From an uncultured Archangium sp. (GTDB lineage: Bacteria; Myxococcota; Myxococcia; Myxococcales; Myxococcaceae), in assembly GCA_903905455.1 (NCBI GenBank), contig CAIVGN010000017.1, positions 55,250 to 119,249 on the forward strand: DNA of 64,000 nucleotides, read 5' to 3'. The position numbers and the translations under genes are program-made. Below are positions 50,129 to 62,026 of the stretch, in pieces (within the stretch, counting starts at the first letter, position 1; each line of letters starts with the position of its first letter). The notes beneath the pieces were generated by a model, which was given only the letters and a program-made list of their open reading frames with translations, searched no databases and was not told the origin of the DNA.

Positions 50129-51118
50129 ATGGACGTCTTCGCCAACATCCTCGAAGTGACCCGCCTTACCGGCCACGCGGCGCGCGCGGAGTTCCGGGCG
50201 CCGTGGGGCCTGCGCGTGGCCGCGCGACCCGAGGCGGCGTTCGTGCACGTCACGCGGGGCTCGTGCGTGCTGCGCATGCGCGGTGGAAAGGACGTGCTGC
50301 GTCTGAACCAGGGCGACGTCGTGCTGGTCCCCCACGGGGTCGGGCACGAACTCGGAGACGCCGTCGACAGCCCCGTCGCGGACTTCGCCGAGTTGATGCG
50401 CACGAAGGCCGGCCCCGACGGCTCGTTGCGCCACGGCGGCCAGGGCGAGCCCTGCGCCGTGGTGTGGGGCGCGTATTGCTTCGAGGCGCACGCAGGAAAC
50501 CCCTTCCTCGAGGTGCTCCCGGCGCACGTCCTCTGCCGGGCCGACGAAGTGGCCCTCGACCACTCGCTGGGCACCACGCTGCAGTTGCTCGTCGCCGAGG
50601 TCGTCGGCAGCAGGCCCGGCGCGGCGGTGGTGTCCCGGCTGCTCGTCGACGTGCTGTTCGTGCAGTTGGTGCGGCACTGGGCCGAGCGCCAACCCGAGGG
50701 TCGCGTGGGGTGGCTCTTCGCGTTACGGGACGAGCGCGTGCGGCGGGCCCTGTCGCGCATGCACGAGCGGCCCCAGCACGGTTGGACGGTCGAGTCGCTG
50801 GCGCGGGAGGCGTCGATGTCGCGCGCGGCCTTCGCGCGGCGCTTCCAGGAGTTGCTCGGCGAGGGGCCCCACGGCTACCTCACCACCTGGCGCATGCGAC
50901 TCGCAGCCCAGCTCCTGCGCTCGACGGCGCTGAGCGTGGCCGAGGTCGCCACGCGGGTGGGCTACGAGTCGGAGTTCTCCTTCAGCCGCGCCTTTCGCCG
51001 GGCCTGGGACGAGGCCCCCGCGCGGTACCGCAACCTGGGCGCGGGCCGTCCCTCACCGCAGCGCGCGCCCTCGGCACGTCGCGCCGTCAGTCACGCGGCG
51101 CCGTCGCGGCGAAACTGA
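50129..51118 (+). CDS. AraC-family regulator with cupin-like sensor
   Basis: A 329-residue transcription factor. The N-terminal half has a cupin-6-type pattern (APWGLRVAARPEAAFVHVTR, LNQGDVVLVPHGVGHELGD). The C-terminal AraC DNA-binding domain (about 205-300) contains two helix-turn-helix motifs, WTVESLAREASMSRAAFARR-F and LSVAEVATRVGYESEFSFSR-AFRRAW. It lies divergently from the NmrA-like reductase, a common pairing in which it activates or represses the reductase in response to a small molecule. A downstream Arg/Ser-rich tail is poorly conserved-looking. Confidence 0.9.
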   Translation: MDVFANILEVTRLTGHAARAEFRAPWGLRVAARPEAAFVHVTRGSCVLRMRGGKDVLRLNQGDVVLVPHGVGHELGDAVDSPVADFAELMRTKAGPDGSLRHGGQGEPCAVVWGAYCFEAHAGNPFLEVLPAHVLCRADEVALDHSLGTTLQLLVAEVVGSRPGAAVVSRLLVDVLFVQLVRHWAERQPEGRVGWLFALRDERVRRALSRMHERPQHGWTVESLAREASMSRAAFARRFQELLGEGPHGYLTTWRMRLAAQLLRSTALSVAEVATRVGYESEFSFSRAFRRAWDEAPARYRNLGAGRPSPQRAPSARRAVSHAAPSRRN

Positions 51119-51270
51119 AGGACCCCTGCGGGCGGCGCTGGGGATGCTCGGCTTCGTGTCCGGCGCGCCCGTGTTGTGGGCCCTCACCGCAGCGCTCCAG
51201 GTGCGCTCCGCGCCTCGCTGACAGCGCGCCCGCGGGCGCTGCGCACGCAGGGCAGGCTGCCGGTACGGCT

Positions 51271-51945
51271 TCAGCGAATCGGGTCGCGGCGGTCTTCGCG
51301 CGTCTCCTTGCGGTCCTCGCGCAGCTCACGCTTGTCTTCGCGCTTCTCGGCCTGGTCTCGGCCCAGCTCGTTGACCGCGGTACCGACCACCTCGGCGTAG
51401 AGCTGGCGCTTCTGCGCGACCGACGGCGGGTCGAAGCGCCCGGCGAGCGGCCCGAGCTGTTGCTCAATGGCGAGCAGCCGCTGGCGGGACATGCGTTCCT
51501 TTGCCGCGTCGACGCGATCGTCGGCGAGGTTCACCCGGTCACGGTTCTTGTCGTGCACGTCGTCGGCGACCACGCCCGGGCGGCGACGCAGCGCGACGTC
51601 CTGGTTGAGCTCGCGGCGATCGCTCTTCAGCTCGCGCCTGTCCTCGCGCACCTCCTGCTGGGCCTGGGCGCTCTCGACGCGCGACTCGGCGATCTCCCGC
51701 ACCAGGTGCTTGTTGAAGGCCTGGTCGAGGCTCGCCAGCCGGCCCGCGTCGTTGCGGCTCGCGGCGGCGTCGTAGTCACGCAGCAGCGCGGCGGCCCTCG
51801 CGGCGTCGAGGCGGTCGTCGGTGAGCTGGCGGTTGTCCTGCCGAAGGTCCTGGCGATCGCGCGCCTTCTCGACGCGGTTGCGCTTGGGCTGGGCAGCAGA
51901 GACGGCTGAGACGACGAGAACTCCGAGCACGAGGTGACGCAGCAT
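51271..51945 (-). CDS. Exported Asp/Arg/Glu-rich repeat protein
   Basis: A 224-residue exported protein (signal LVLGVLVVSAVSAAQP) whose body is dominated by short charged repeats: KARDRQDLRQDNRQLTDDRL near the start, VREDRRELKSDRRELNQD in the middle, and REDKRELREDRKETREDRRD at the C-terminus. The spacing fits long amphipathic helices rich in salt bridges (single-alpha-helix type). GGAGGCAACACAC before ATG is a good Shine-Dalgarno. Function unknown; a periplasmic spacer or nucleic-acid or metal binder is possible. Confidence 0.75.
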   Translation of the reverse strand: MLRHLVLGVLVVSAVSAAQPKRNRVEKARDRQDLRQDNRQLTDDRLDAARAAALLRDYDAAASRNDAGRLASLDQAFNKHLVREIAESRVESAQAQQEVREDRRELKSDRRELNQDVALRRRPGVVADDVHDKNRDRVNLADDRVDAAKERMSRQRLLAIEQQLGPLAGRFDPPSVAQKRQLYAEVVGTAVNELGRDQAEKREDKRELREDRKETREDRRDPIR

Positions 51946-51997
51946 GTGTGTTGCCTCCGATGCGTGGAACCCGCGAGGGACGAATTGGTTGCGGGGC

Positions 51998-53095
51998 CTA
52001 CCGACGATAGGCGTCGGGGTTCTCAGAAAAGCGCGCTTTGCACCACGCGGAACAGAAATATTCGGGGGTTCCCCCATCGCGGTCCAGCCGCAGCGCGTTG
52101 TCGGTGACCCGCACCTTCATGTGGCACACCGGGTCGATGGCCAGCGTCACGTCGGGCGAAGGCGTCGCGGGGGCGGGCAGGGCGGCGAGGTATTGCACCA
52201 GGCCCTCGAGCTCCGGGGCCGTGAGGTGCCCGTCGTAGGAAGGCATCTTCAGCGGGTAGCCCTGCACGCGCTTGGCATCGGGCGCGAGGATGGACTCCTT
52301 CACGTAGGCCTCGTCTGCCTTCACCATCAGCCGCGTGTCCAGCTCCCGCTGCGTGCCCAGCAGTCCCCCGAGCGGCGGCGCGAGCTCCGGGCGCTCGTGG
52401 CAATTCGCACACGACAGCTCGTGGAAGAGCACCTCGCCCGAGCGGGCCTCCACCATCTTCACCGGCGTCGGCGTGCCCACCAGCGCGCGCGCTCCCCGGA
52501 GCAGGGCCTGGTAGTCGTCGGCGTCTTCCGAATCGAAGATGCCGCGCACCACGCCGCGCTCGTCGACCAACACGAAGACCGCGCTGTGAATCACCGCGTC
52601 GAGGCCTCCATCGGCGCGCTCGGCCGTGACGTGGAACCCCTGCGCGACCTGGGCCAGGCCCGGTGTCGTGGTCTCGAGCAACAGCCACCGCGACTCGTCG
52701 GCGTTCCACTGCTTCGCGTAGGCCGCGAGGGCCTCGACGGTGTCGTGCTCCGGGTCCACGGAGAAGCTCACGAAGCGCAGCGGCACGCCGGGGAGCTCGC
52801 GCTGCAGGCGCACCATCTTCGCGGTGAGCAGCGGGCACACCGTGCGGCAGGTGGTGAAGATGAAGTTCGCGACGTACGGCTGGCCCGTGAGCGAGGCCCG
52901 GGTGACCGCGTGGCCGGTCTGATCGCGGAAGGCGAAGTCGGGCGAGGCGAAGAGGGCTGCCGGGCGCTCGGGCTTGGGGAGGTGCGCGTAGTCTTCGGCC
53001 TGCGACGGCGCGCGCGTGCGACCCCGCGCGTAGAGCAGCACCGCCAGCGAGAGCGACATCACGACGGCGAGCACGATGGACACGAGGCGGAGCAT
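51998..53095 (-). CDS. Sco1-cytochrome c-YHS fusion protein
   Basis: A 365-residue protein: membrane anchor (LVSIVLAVVMSLSLAVLLY), Sco/SenC thioredoxin-fold domain with the copper motif TTCRTVCP (Cys83, Cys87) and His170 in DAVIHSAVFVLV, a c-type heme site CANCH at 229-233 with LKMPSYDGHLTAPELEGLVQ after it, and a C-terminal YHS-type domain (DPVCHMKVRVTDN, EYFCSAWCKARFSENPDAYR). Sco proteins deliver copper to cytochrome oxidase CuA. Joining heme and YHS metal-type modules to Sco in one chain is unusual. ATG at 53095. No oxidase genes lie in the window. Confidence 0.88.
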   Translation of the reverse strand: MLRLVSIVLAVVMSLSLAVLLYARGRTRAPSQAEDYAHLPKPERPAALFASPDFAFRDQTGHAVTRASLTGQPYVANFIFTTCRTVCPLLTAKMVRLQRELPGVPLRFVSFSVDPEHDTVEALAAYAKQWNADESRWLLLETTTPGLAQVAQGFHVTAERADGGLDAVIHSAVFVLVDERGVVRGIFDSEDADDYQALLRGARALVGTPTPVKMVEARSGEVLFHELSCANCHERPELAPPLGGLLGTQRELDTRLMVKADEAYVKESILAPDAKRVQGYPLKMPSYDGHLTAPELEGLVQYLAALPAPATPSPDVTLAIDPVCHMKVRVTDNALRLDRDGGTPEYFCSAWCKARFSENPDAYRR

Positions 53096-53186
53096 CTGGC
53101 CCTGGCTGTTACTCCCCCTCGGCTCGCCATGCGTAGCGGTGAAAGCAGGGTCACCGGGTGTCATACCTGCCTGTCACGGTGGCCTC

Positions 53187-53990
53187 ATGCGTGACGCCCC
53201 CGGGTTCAGATCGATCGACGAGCAGCGCGTCTTCGCCGATGCCTTGCTGCAGGCGGGCGACCCGCAGGGTGAGCTCATCACCCTGAGCCTGCAGGTCTCG
53301 AAGACGCCCCGCATGCAGGCCCGCATCACCGAGCTCGAGGCGTGGTGCGCCCAGCGCGTGCTGGCCGAGTGTCCCGGGGTCGTGCCGCACACGCTTTCGT
53401 GGCGTGACGGGCTGCTCGCCGCCTGCATGGTGACGCGCGACGTGTACCTGCGCCCCCACCCCGCATGGCACGCGCTCGAGGCGCTGCAGATCGTCCTGCT
53501 CGAGCTCGACTTCGCCATGCCCGACCTCACGCTGCCGCACCTCGCCGCGCTGCGTCGCCTCGTGCTGCGGTGCCCCTCGCGGCCCCGCGTGCCGGGCGCG
53601 GTGACGAAGTTCCTCGCCGGGGCCCGGGGGCTGGGGCGCCTCGAGTCGCTGGTGCTCCAACTGCAGAAGCCGCTGCGCGTCGGCGAGTGGCTGCACGGGC
53701 TCGAGGCCACGGTCGAGCGCCCGGGCCTGGTGCAGGTCGTCTTCGACGCGGTCGAACTCCAGCTCGAGTCCGAGGGGGTCATCACCGCGCGGGCCCGGGC
53801 CGCGGGGCCTCGCGAGGTCGCCCGCGATGGCGCGGCGCTCACCCGCGCGCTCTCCCTGCGTCAGCTCTCCCGCGTGCGGGTGGCGCCCAGCGCCGCCGCC
53901 GAGCTCGTCGCGACGCGCGCCCTCGAAGACGTGCTGCTCCGCGGCGTCAGCCCGCGCCGCGCCGCGGGGTCGCGCCCGGGCCGAGCGTGA
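53187..53990 (+). CDS. TIGR02996-type repeat-companion protein
   Basis: A 267-residue cytoplasmic protein. Its N-terminus, DEQRVFADALLQAGDPQGELI, matches the short repeat-companion domain seen before leucine-rich or other repeats in myxobacteria and planctomycetes. The rest (MPDLTLPHLAALRRLVLRCP, LGRLESLVLQLQKPL, LRQLSRVRVAP) is leucine-rich repeat-like, and the C-terminus is Arg/Ala-rich. It probably mediates protein contacts. Function unknown. Convergent with the long TPR gene, 9 bases apart. Confidence 0.7.
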   Translation: MRDAPGFRSIDEQRVFADALLQAGDPQGELITLSLQVSKTPRMQARITELEAWCAQRVLAECPGVVPHTLSWRDGLLAACMVTRDVYLRPHPAWHALEALQIVLLELDFAMPDLTLPHLAALRRLVLRCPSRPRVPGAVTKFLAGARGLGRLESLVLQLQKPLRVGEWLHGLEATVERPGLVQVVFDAVELQLESEGVITARARAAGPREVARDGAALTRALSLRQLSRVRVAPSAAAELVATRALEDVLLRGVSPRRAAGSRPGRA

Positions 53991-53999
53991 GCCCTTCGC

Positions 54000-55871
54000 T
54001 CAGCGGGCGAACCACAACAGCGCCGCCACGATGGCGAGGGTCGCCACCGGCCACACCCACCCGGGCACGCTGCTGGGGGCCACGGCCTGCACCACCGGCG
54101 CCTCCGAGCGCACCATCTGTGCGTCGGGCAAGGTGGGGAGCGCGGGCGCCACCAGCGGCGACGCCTTCGCCAGCTCCTCCACCTCGTCGGGCTCGGCCGA
54201 CTGCGAGCGGAACCATGCCTCGAGGGCGCGGGTGGTCTCCCCCGACACGCCGTGCAGGGTGCCCAGCGCGTAGGCCAACGCGAGCGCGCGCGGCTCGGCG
54301 CTGTGCGGCAGCAGGTCACCCACCAGCGCGCTGAGCAGCTCGAGCCCGTCGCGCGCGGCCTCGGCGTCGCGGCGCGCCTTCTCGCCGAGCGCCTCCACCG
54401 CCGCCGCGCTGCACCAGTCGATGGGGCCGAAGAGCAGCGACTCGAAGCACGCGCGCAGCTCGGGCCAGGGGCGCGGCAGCTGCGCCAGCACGCACGCGGT
54501 GCCCACCTGGTAGCGGTACAGCGCGTGCGGCAACCCCTCGAGCCAGGCGGCTTCCCCGGGGGGATGCACCAGCGCGGCCATCAGGTCGGCGCTCTTCACC
54601 TCGAGCGTCGCCGCCAGCGCCCCGGCCCTGGCCCACACCGCAGAGAACACGTTCGACCGGCTCACCTCGGCGAGCTGGGCGCGGAGCCCGGGGGGCGGCG
54701 CCGGCGTGGCCTGCACCACCACCTCTCCCTGCTGCGTCCACGTCGGCGCCGGGGCCCCGCGCACCTGGGCCAGCGGCGAGCGCGCGAGTGTCCCGACCGG
54801 GGTGAGGGTGTACGGCGCGCGCGTCACGTCGCCGGTCCCGGTCACGAAGAGCGCGACCAGGAGCCGGTTGGAAGGGGCCTCCCAGCCGCTGATGGCGAAC
54901 TCGCCCTGCGCCTTGCCCGGCGGCAGCTCGGCGCGGTGCTGGAGCAGCAGCTTCGCGGTGGCGTCCTGCGGCTGCTCGAGGGGCGGACGCCACACGTCGC
55001 GGCGCAGGCCGTCGAGGGTGCCGATTCCGTCACCGCCGGGGGGCGCCTGGCAGAGTCGACGCAGCGCCTCGACCTCCGCGTCGGAGTGCTTCACCTTCTC
55101 CAGCAGCGCGCGCGCCGCGGCGACGTCCCCCAGGATGAACTGGCAGCGCACCTGCTCCAGCACGTCGCTGTCGTTGGCCTCCGGGCGCGTCGCCGCGTGC
55201 TCGAAGGTCGCGAGCGCCGACTTCGCGTCTCCCGAGGCCCGCTGCGCCAACGCCCGTTGAACGAGGGCGAGGTAGCTGTCCTGGCCAGCGACCGCGCCCA
55301 GCGCCTTCTCGAAGAGCCCCAGGCGCCGGTACACCCCCGAGGCCACCCAGCGGGTCTGCTCGGGGCCGGTGTCGTCGAGCGCGGCGTCCGCGAGCGCCTC
55401 GTAGCCCGACAGCAGCTCACGCTCTCCAGCCCACAACCGGTGCAGCCCGATGCTCCGCTGGCCGACCGTGCCCAGCACGCGCACCACCTGCTGCCGGGTG
55501 GCGTCGGCCAGCGTGAGGCCGCTGGTGCGCGCCACGACCAGCCACGTCGCCAGCAGGGTCTCGAAGCGCCGCGCGGGGAAGGCCTCGGTCAGCTGCGCGA
55601 GCACCGTCACTGCCTCGTCGACCCTTCCCACGCGCCGCAGGGCGAAGGCCTCGAGCAGGTGCCCGCCGAGGAAGTCGCTCTTCGGGAGCAGCTCCAGCAG
55701 CGGGTGCTTCGAGGCGATGGACTCCACGCGGGCGTGCACCCGTTCTTCGTTGGGCGCGAGCGCGAGGGCGTCGCCCAGGTGCATCAGCGCGTGGGGGACG
55801 TCGCCCTGGCCCAGCGCGGCGTCGACGAGCTCGAGTTGGTGCGACCAGGGGGCGATGGCAGGGGTGGGCAC
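54000..55871 (-). CDS. TPR protein with C-terminal membrane anchor
   Basis: A 623-residue protein. The N-terminal half holds several TPR-like repeats (LVDAALGQGDVPHALMHLGD, FALRRVGRVDEAVTVLAQLT, LVQRALAQRASGDAKSALAT). The middle is a strand-rich domain (FAISGWEAPSNRLLVALFVT, GTGDVTRAPYTLTPVG). A single C-terminal helix, VPGWVWPVATLAIVAALLWF, would tail-anchor it, leaving the repeats in the cytoplasm. GTG at 55871 is chosen because of the TACGGTGCCGC context immediately before it. Partners unknown. Confidence 0.75.
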   Translation of the reverse strand: MPTPAIAPWSHQLELVDAALGQGDVPHALMHLGDALALAPNEERVHARVESIASKHPLLELLPKSDFLGGHLLEAFALRRVGRVDEAVTVLAQLTEAFPARRFETLLATWLVVARTSGLTLADATRQQVVRVLGTVGQRSIGLHRLWAGERELLSGYEALADAALDDTGPEQTRWVASGVYRRLGLFEKALGAVAGQDSYLALVQRALAQRASGDAKSALATFEHAATRPEANDSDVLEQVRCQFILGDVAAARALLEKVKHSDAEVEALRRLCQAPPGGDGIGTLDGLRRDVWRPPLEQPQDATAKLLLQHRAELPPGKAQGEFAISGWEAPSNRLLVALFVTGTGDVTRAPYTLTPVGTLARSPLAQVRGAPAPTWTQQGEVVVQATPAPPPGLRAQLAEVSRSNVFSAVWARAGALAATLEVKSADLMAALVHPPGEAAWLEGLPHALYRYQVGTACVLAQLPRPWPELRACFESLLFGPIDWCSAAAVEALGEKARRDAEAARDGLELLSALVGDLLPHSAEPRALALAYALGTLHGVSGETTRALEAWFRSQSAEPDEVEELAKASPLVAPALPTLPDAQMVRSEAPVVQAVAPSSVPGWVWPVATLAIVAALLWFAR

Positions 55872-55935
55872 GCGGCACCGTACCTCGCGTGGCCTTCGCC
55901 GAGGCATGCTCCCTGTGGTACTCAACCCACCGTCG

Positions 55936-56280
55936 ATGACGCCCCGACTGCCCGCCTTCCTGCTCGTCGTCGTCGCCCTGGCCTTCGCCGGGTGCGGGCC
56001 GACCACCTACAAGTCGTTCTGCGAACACTCGGCCAGCGCCATCTGCCGCGCGGTGTTCCGTTGCACGCCCGATGACGCGCGCGCGGTGTGGGCCAACATC
56101 CAGGTCTGCACCGCGGAGATGAGCACGCGCGTCGATTGCGGGAAGCCGGACGCTCCGACCTGCCTCATCGACGCGGTCGAGTCGAGCCGCTGCATCGACG
56201 ACCTCGACAACATGATCTGCGCGCGCACCTTCGTCGTGCCCACCTCGTGTGACTTGCAGTGCTCCAGCGCCCCGAAGTGA
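55936..56280 (+). CDS. Small Cys-rich lipoprotein
   Basis: A 114-residue lipoprotein (lipobox AFAGC, Cys21) with a compact Cys-rich body (FCEHSASAICRAVFRCTPDD, CTAEMSTRVDCGKPDAPTCL), containing about 10 cysteines that probably pair. Family unknown. It lies 30 bases before the PAP2 gene on the same strand, so may be co-transcribed. Confidence 0.65.
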   Translation: MTPRLPAFLLVVVALAFAGCGPTTYKSFCEHSASAICRAVFRCTPDDARAVWANIQVCTAEMSTRVDCGKPDAPTCLIDAVESSRCIDDLDNMICARTFVVPTSCDLQCSSAPK

Positions 56281-56310
56281 GCGCGTGACCCCAACCTCCG
56301 GATCGCGATC

Positions 56311-57381
56311 ATGGGTGTGAACCTCGTCCTCCTGATGTTGTCGCTGGCGGCCGCGCCCGAGGTGCCCCCGGCCGAAGCCGCGCCAGCCTCCGAGGTGAAG
56401 CCCGCCGTCGACGCCCCCGTGGTGGAGACCCCCGTTCCGGTGCCACCGGCAGCGCTCGCGCCTGCGCCCGCGGCGCCGAGCCCCACGACCGTCGAGCCCA
56501 GGGGGCTCTTCGTGGGAGATCACTGGCGCTACAAGCAACGCGAGCCCTTCGGCCCGTGGGTGCGCGACTTCCTGCTGCGCATCGCCGCCGACCTGGTGGC
56601 GGTGCCCACGAGCGTGGCGCGCTGGGAAGGGACGGACTCCCTGACCTTCGGCCTGGGCGTGGCGATCCCCGTGGGCTTCAGTGTCCCCATCAACGGCCGG
56701 TCTGCCGACTCCCGCCTCACGCTCCTCATCCACGACGTTCGCGGCGGCCCCAACTGCGGCTACGCGCAGGCGAACTCGGCCTTCTGCCCCGCGCCGGAGA
56801 CGCCGCCCCGCTTCTGGACGCTGCTGAGCGACGACTTGATCATGGCCTCCCTGATGACCATCCCCGTGGTGATGCTCGGGCTCAGCGGGTTGCTCGACGG
56901 CGCGGAGCCCCTCGTCGAGGCCAGCGCGCTCGCCATCGAGGCGTTCCTCGTGACCCAGGTGTTCCACATCGGCCTCAAGTTCCTCACCGGCCGCGAAGGC
57001 CCGCTCGCGCGTGACGGGCGCGGCGAGTACTTCGGGCCCACGCGCATCAACTTCCCCGACGGCACGCCCTCGGGCCACTCGGCCACGATGTTCGCCATCG
57101 CCGGGGTGTACGCGTTCTACTTCGACTCGTTGTGGCTCCGCGTGACCCTGTTCGCGGCGGCGGGCATCGCGGCGTCCTTCCTCGTCGTCGACGACTCGCA
57201 CTTCGCCTCCGAGGTCATCGTCGGCTCGATGATGGGCATGCTCATGGCGAGGTGGGTGGTGGAGCACCGCTCGAGCCGCTACCGCTACGGTCAGAACGGT
57301 CTGCCTGTTCGGCTCGCCGGGGTGGGCCCCCTCGCGGTGATGGGCAGCGGCGCGGCGTTCGCGGCGACCTTCAAGTTCTGA
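56311..57381 (+). CDS. PAP2-superfamily membrane phosphatase
   Basis: A 356-residue membrane protein. After an N-terminal hydrophobic segment and Pro/Ala-rich linker (to about 65) come helices and the PAP2 motifs: KFLTGREGPLARD, PSGHSATMFAIAGVYAFYF and VVDDSHFASEVIVGSMMGML. These supply the phosphate-binding Lys/Arg and catalytic His residues of lipid phosphate phosphatases. Likely substrates are undecaprenyl pyrophosphate or phosphatidate-type lipids, but this cannot be settled from sequence. The long linker is atypical. ATG start with no clear Shine-Dalgarno. Confidence 0.85.
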   Translation: MGVNLVLLMLSLAAAPEVPPAEAAPASEVKPAVDAPVVETPVPVPPAALAPAPAAPSPTTVEPRGLFVGDHWRYKQREPFGPWVRDFLLRIAADLVAVPTSVARWEGTDSLTFGLGVAIPVGFSVPINGRSADSRLTLLIHDVRGGPNCGYAQANSAFCPAPETPPRFWTLLSDDLIMASLMTIPVVMLGLSGLLDGAEPLVEASALAIEAFLVTQVFHIGLKFLTGREGPLARDGRGEYFGPTRINFPDGTPSGHSATMFAIAGVYAFYFDSLWLRVTLFAAAGIAASFLVVDDSHFASEVIVGSMMGMLMARWVVEHRSSRYRYGQNGLPVRLAGVGPLAVMGSGAAFAATFKF

Positions 57382-57385
57382 ACCG

Positions 57386-58839
57386 TCAGCGACAGGTGCA
57401 CGCGAGGCGACCGCACTCGCCGCACGCCAGCGCTTCGACGAACATGCTGCCGCAGGTCACCGCGGGCAGGCCGCACTTCGGGCAGCGCAGCAGGGTGAAG
57501 CCCGGGCCCGACAGCTCTTCCACCAGCGCTCCATGCTCGCAGGCGCCTTCGCCGAAGCGCCCGGTGTTGAGCACGTACTTGGTGCCGCCACAGTGCGCGC
57601 AGGTCTCGGTGGGGTCGCAGGGGTACTCGGCGTCGGGGTTGGTGAACCCGGGCCGGGTGCCGGTGCCGTCGCACGCATGACAGACGGCCTGCCCGTGCGC
57701 GTCGCAGCTCGTACAGAAGGGCCCCAGGACGATGCTCAAGGGCAGGGTGCGCGCGCCTGACGTCACCCGCGCCCCGGGGAACCGCGAGTCGTCGAGCATC
57801 GGCGCGACGTCACCGGAGGCCGGCACGAAGTCGGCGAAGCGCCAGGGCGTGCCCGTGGGGTGCTCGAAGTCGACGGTGTCGCGCACCTCGAGACCCAGGG
57901 CCCGGGCGGCGAGGAACTCGTGGTGCGCCGCGGCGCGGAACCCCTGGCTCACCAGCGCCCGACCCCACGCGAGCCGGGCTGCGCCGTCACCCGGGCTGGC
58001 CAGGGCGGCGCGGCGCAGCGCGAGGGTCTCTTCCGGTTGCGGCGGAGGACCCGCCGGCTTCGCGCCGTACTCGAGCAGGATCGCGCGGAGCTTCGGGTGC
58101 TTCGCGGCGTGGGTCAGCGGCGTGCCGTTGTCGCGGGCGTTGGGGTCGGCGCCCCGCTCGAGCAGCAGGCGCGCGGTCTCGAGGTCCCCCTTCCGGCAGG
58201 CGACCATCAAGAGGCTCACGTGGTGGATGCCGGCCTTCAGGTTCGGGTCGACCCCGGCTCGCACCAGGAGCTGCACCAGCTTCCCGACGATGCCCTGCTT
58301 CATGCCCGACATCGCGTGGGACAGGGCGTTGCCCCCGTTGGGCTGCTGCTCGCTGGGGTCCACGCCGGCGGCGAGCAACACCTCGATGATCGGCAGCCGC
58401 CCGCAGAAGCACGCCCACATCAGGTGCGAGCGCCCCGGGTAGTACTTCGTGGGCCGGTACGAGAGGTCGAGGCCCGCGTCGATCAACCGCTGGGCGATGA
58501 CCGCGTCGGCCCCGTCCTGCGTGACGAGGTCGATCAACACGTCCTCGTCCCCCTCGTTGCGCGCGCGGAGGTCGGCCCCGCGCTCGATCAACAGCGAGGT
58601 GAGCTCGAGGCTCTTCTGCGCGGCGTAGTGCAGCGGCGTGCGTCCATAGCTGCCGCGGTGGTTCACGTCGGCGCCCGCCTCGAGCAACACGCGGGCGACC
58701 GCCAGGTGGCCGTACATCGCGGCGAGGCACAGCGCCGAGTCCGTCGCGGGCGCAGTGTCGAGCGGCGCGCCCGCCGCGAGCGCCGCCCGCGCCTGCGCCA
58801 CGTCGCCCGCGCCCGCCGCGTCGAGCAGCGCGCGAGGGT

Positions 58840-58843
<4 letters not shown>
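57386..58843 (-). CDS. Ankyrin-repeat protein with zinc-knuckle C-terminus
   Basis: A 485-residue protein. About eight ankyrin repeats fill residues 5-290 (YGRTPLHYAAQKSLELTSLL, VSLLMVACRKGDLETARLLL, NGTPLTHAAKHPKLRAILLE). A helical middle follows (about 300-380), then Cys-rich modules: CTSCDAHGQAVCHACDGTGT and CAHCGGTKYV, like DnaJ-type CxxCxGxG fingers, and CPKCG and CGECG ribbons to the end. The TTG start overlaps the preceding stop (TTGA), so it is coupled to the NqrB/RnfD-FG-GAP gene. No catalytic motif seen; a binding scaffold is inferred. Confidence 0.75.
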
Positions 58844-61665
<2,822 letters not shown>

Positions 61666-61754
61666 CGCGCGTCTCTTAGCGTGCCCGTGCCGGCAAAGTC
61701 TGCGTGGCGAACGGCGCGCGGACCGTTGGCCCGGCCGGAGGCGCCGCGCCCTCC

Positions 61755-61940
61755 ATGACCACGCCCGCCTCCTTCGGTTGGTTGCGGTCGGCCCCCGTGC
61801 TCACCGGGGTGCTCGTCACCGTGCTGCTGTTGATCCCCAGCCTCTCGCCCTCGCTCGGGAGAAGGATCATCGGCGCCGCGGCGCTCAGCACCGTCGTCAC
61901 GCTGCCCTTCAGCCTCGCGGTCGGCAAGGCCATGACCTGA
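61755..61940 (+). CDS. Small two-helix membrane protein
   Basis: A 61-residue protein with hydrophobic segments LTGVLVTVLLLIPSLSPSLG and IGAAALSTVVTLPFSLAVG. The upstream frame contains no better start than this ATG. No family recognised. It lies between the two large minus-strand genes and may be a small regulatory membrane protein or a chance ORF. Confidence 0.4.
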   Translation: MTTPASFGWLRSAPVLTGVLVTVLLLIPSLSPSLGRRIIGAAALSTVVTLPFSLAVGKAMT

Positions 61941-61963
61941 GCCTTGCGGGCTGAAAAGACAAC

Positions 61964-61992
61964 GGGCCGGCCCGCACGAAGCGGACCGGCCC
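61964..61992. terminator. Hairpin terminator after collagen-like gene
   Basis: GGGCCGGCCCGC and GCGGACCGGCCC form a 12-base stem (one G-U pair) with a 5-base loop. On the minus strand it is followed by GTTGTCTTTTC, a moderately T-rich tract, fitting a rho-independent terminator for the gene ending at 62027. Confidence 0.6.
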
Positions 61993-62026
61993 GAAGACGC
62001 CCTGCGACGCCGAAGCGCCGCGGGGT

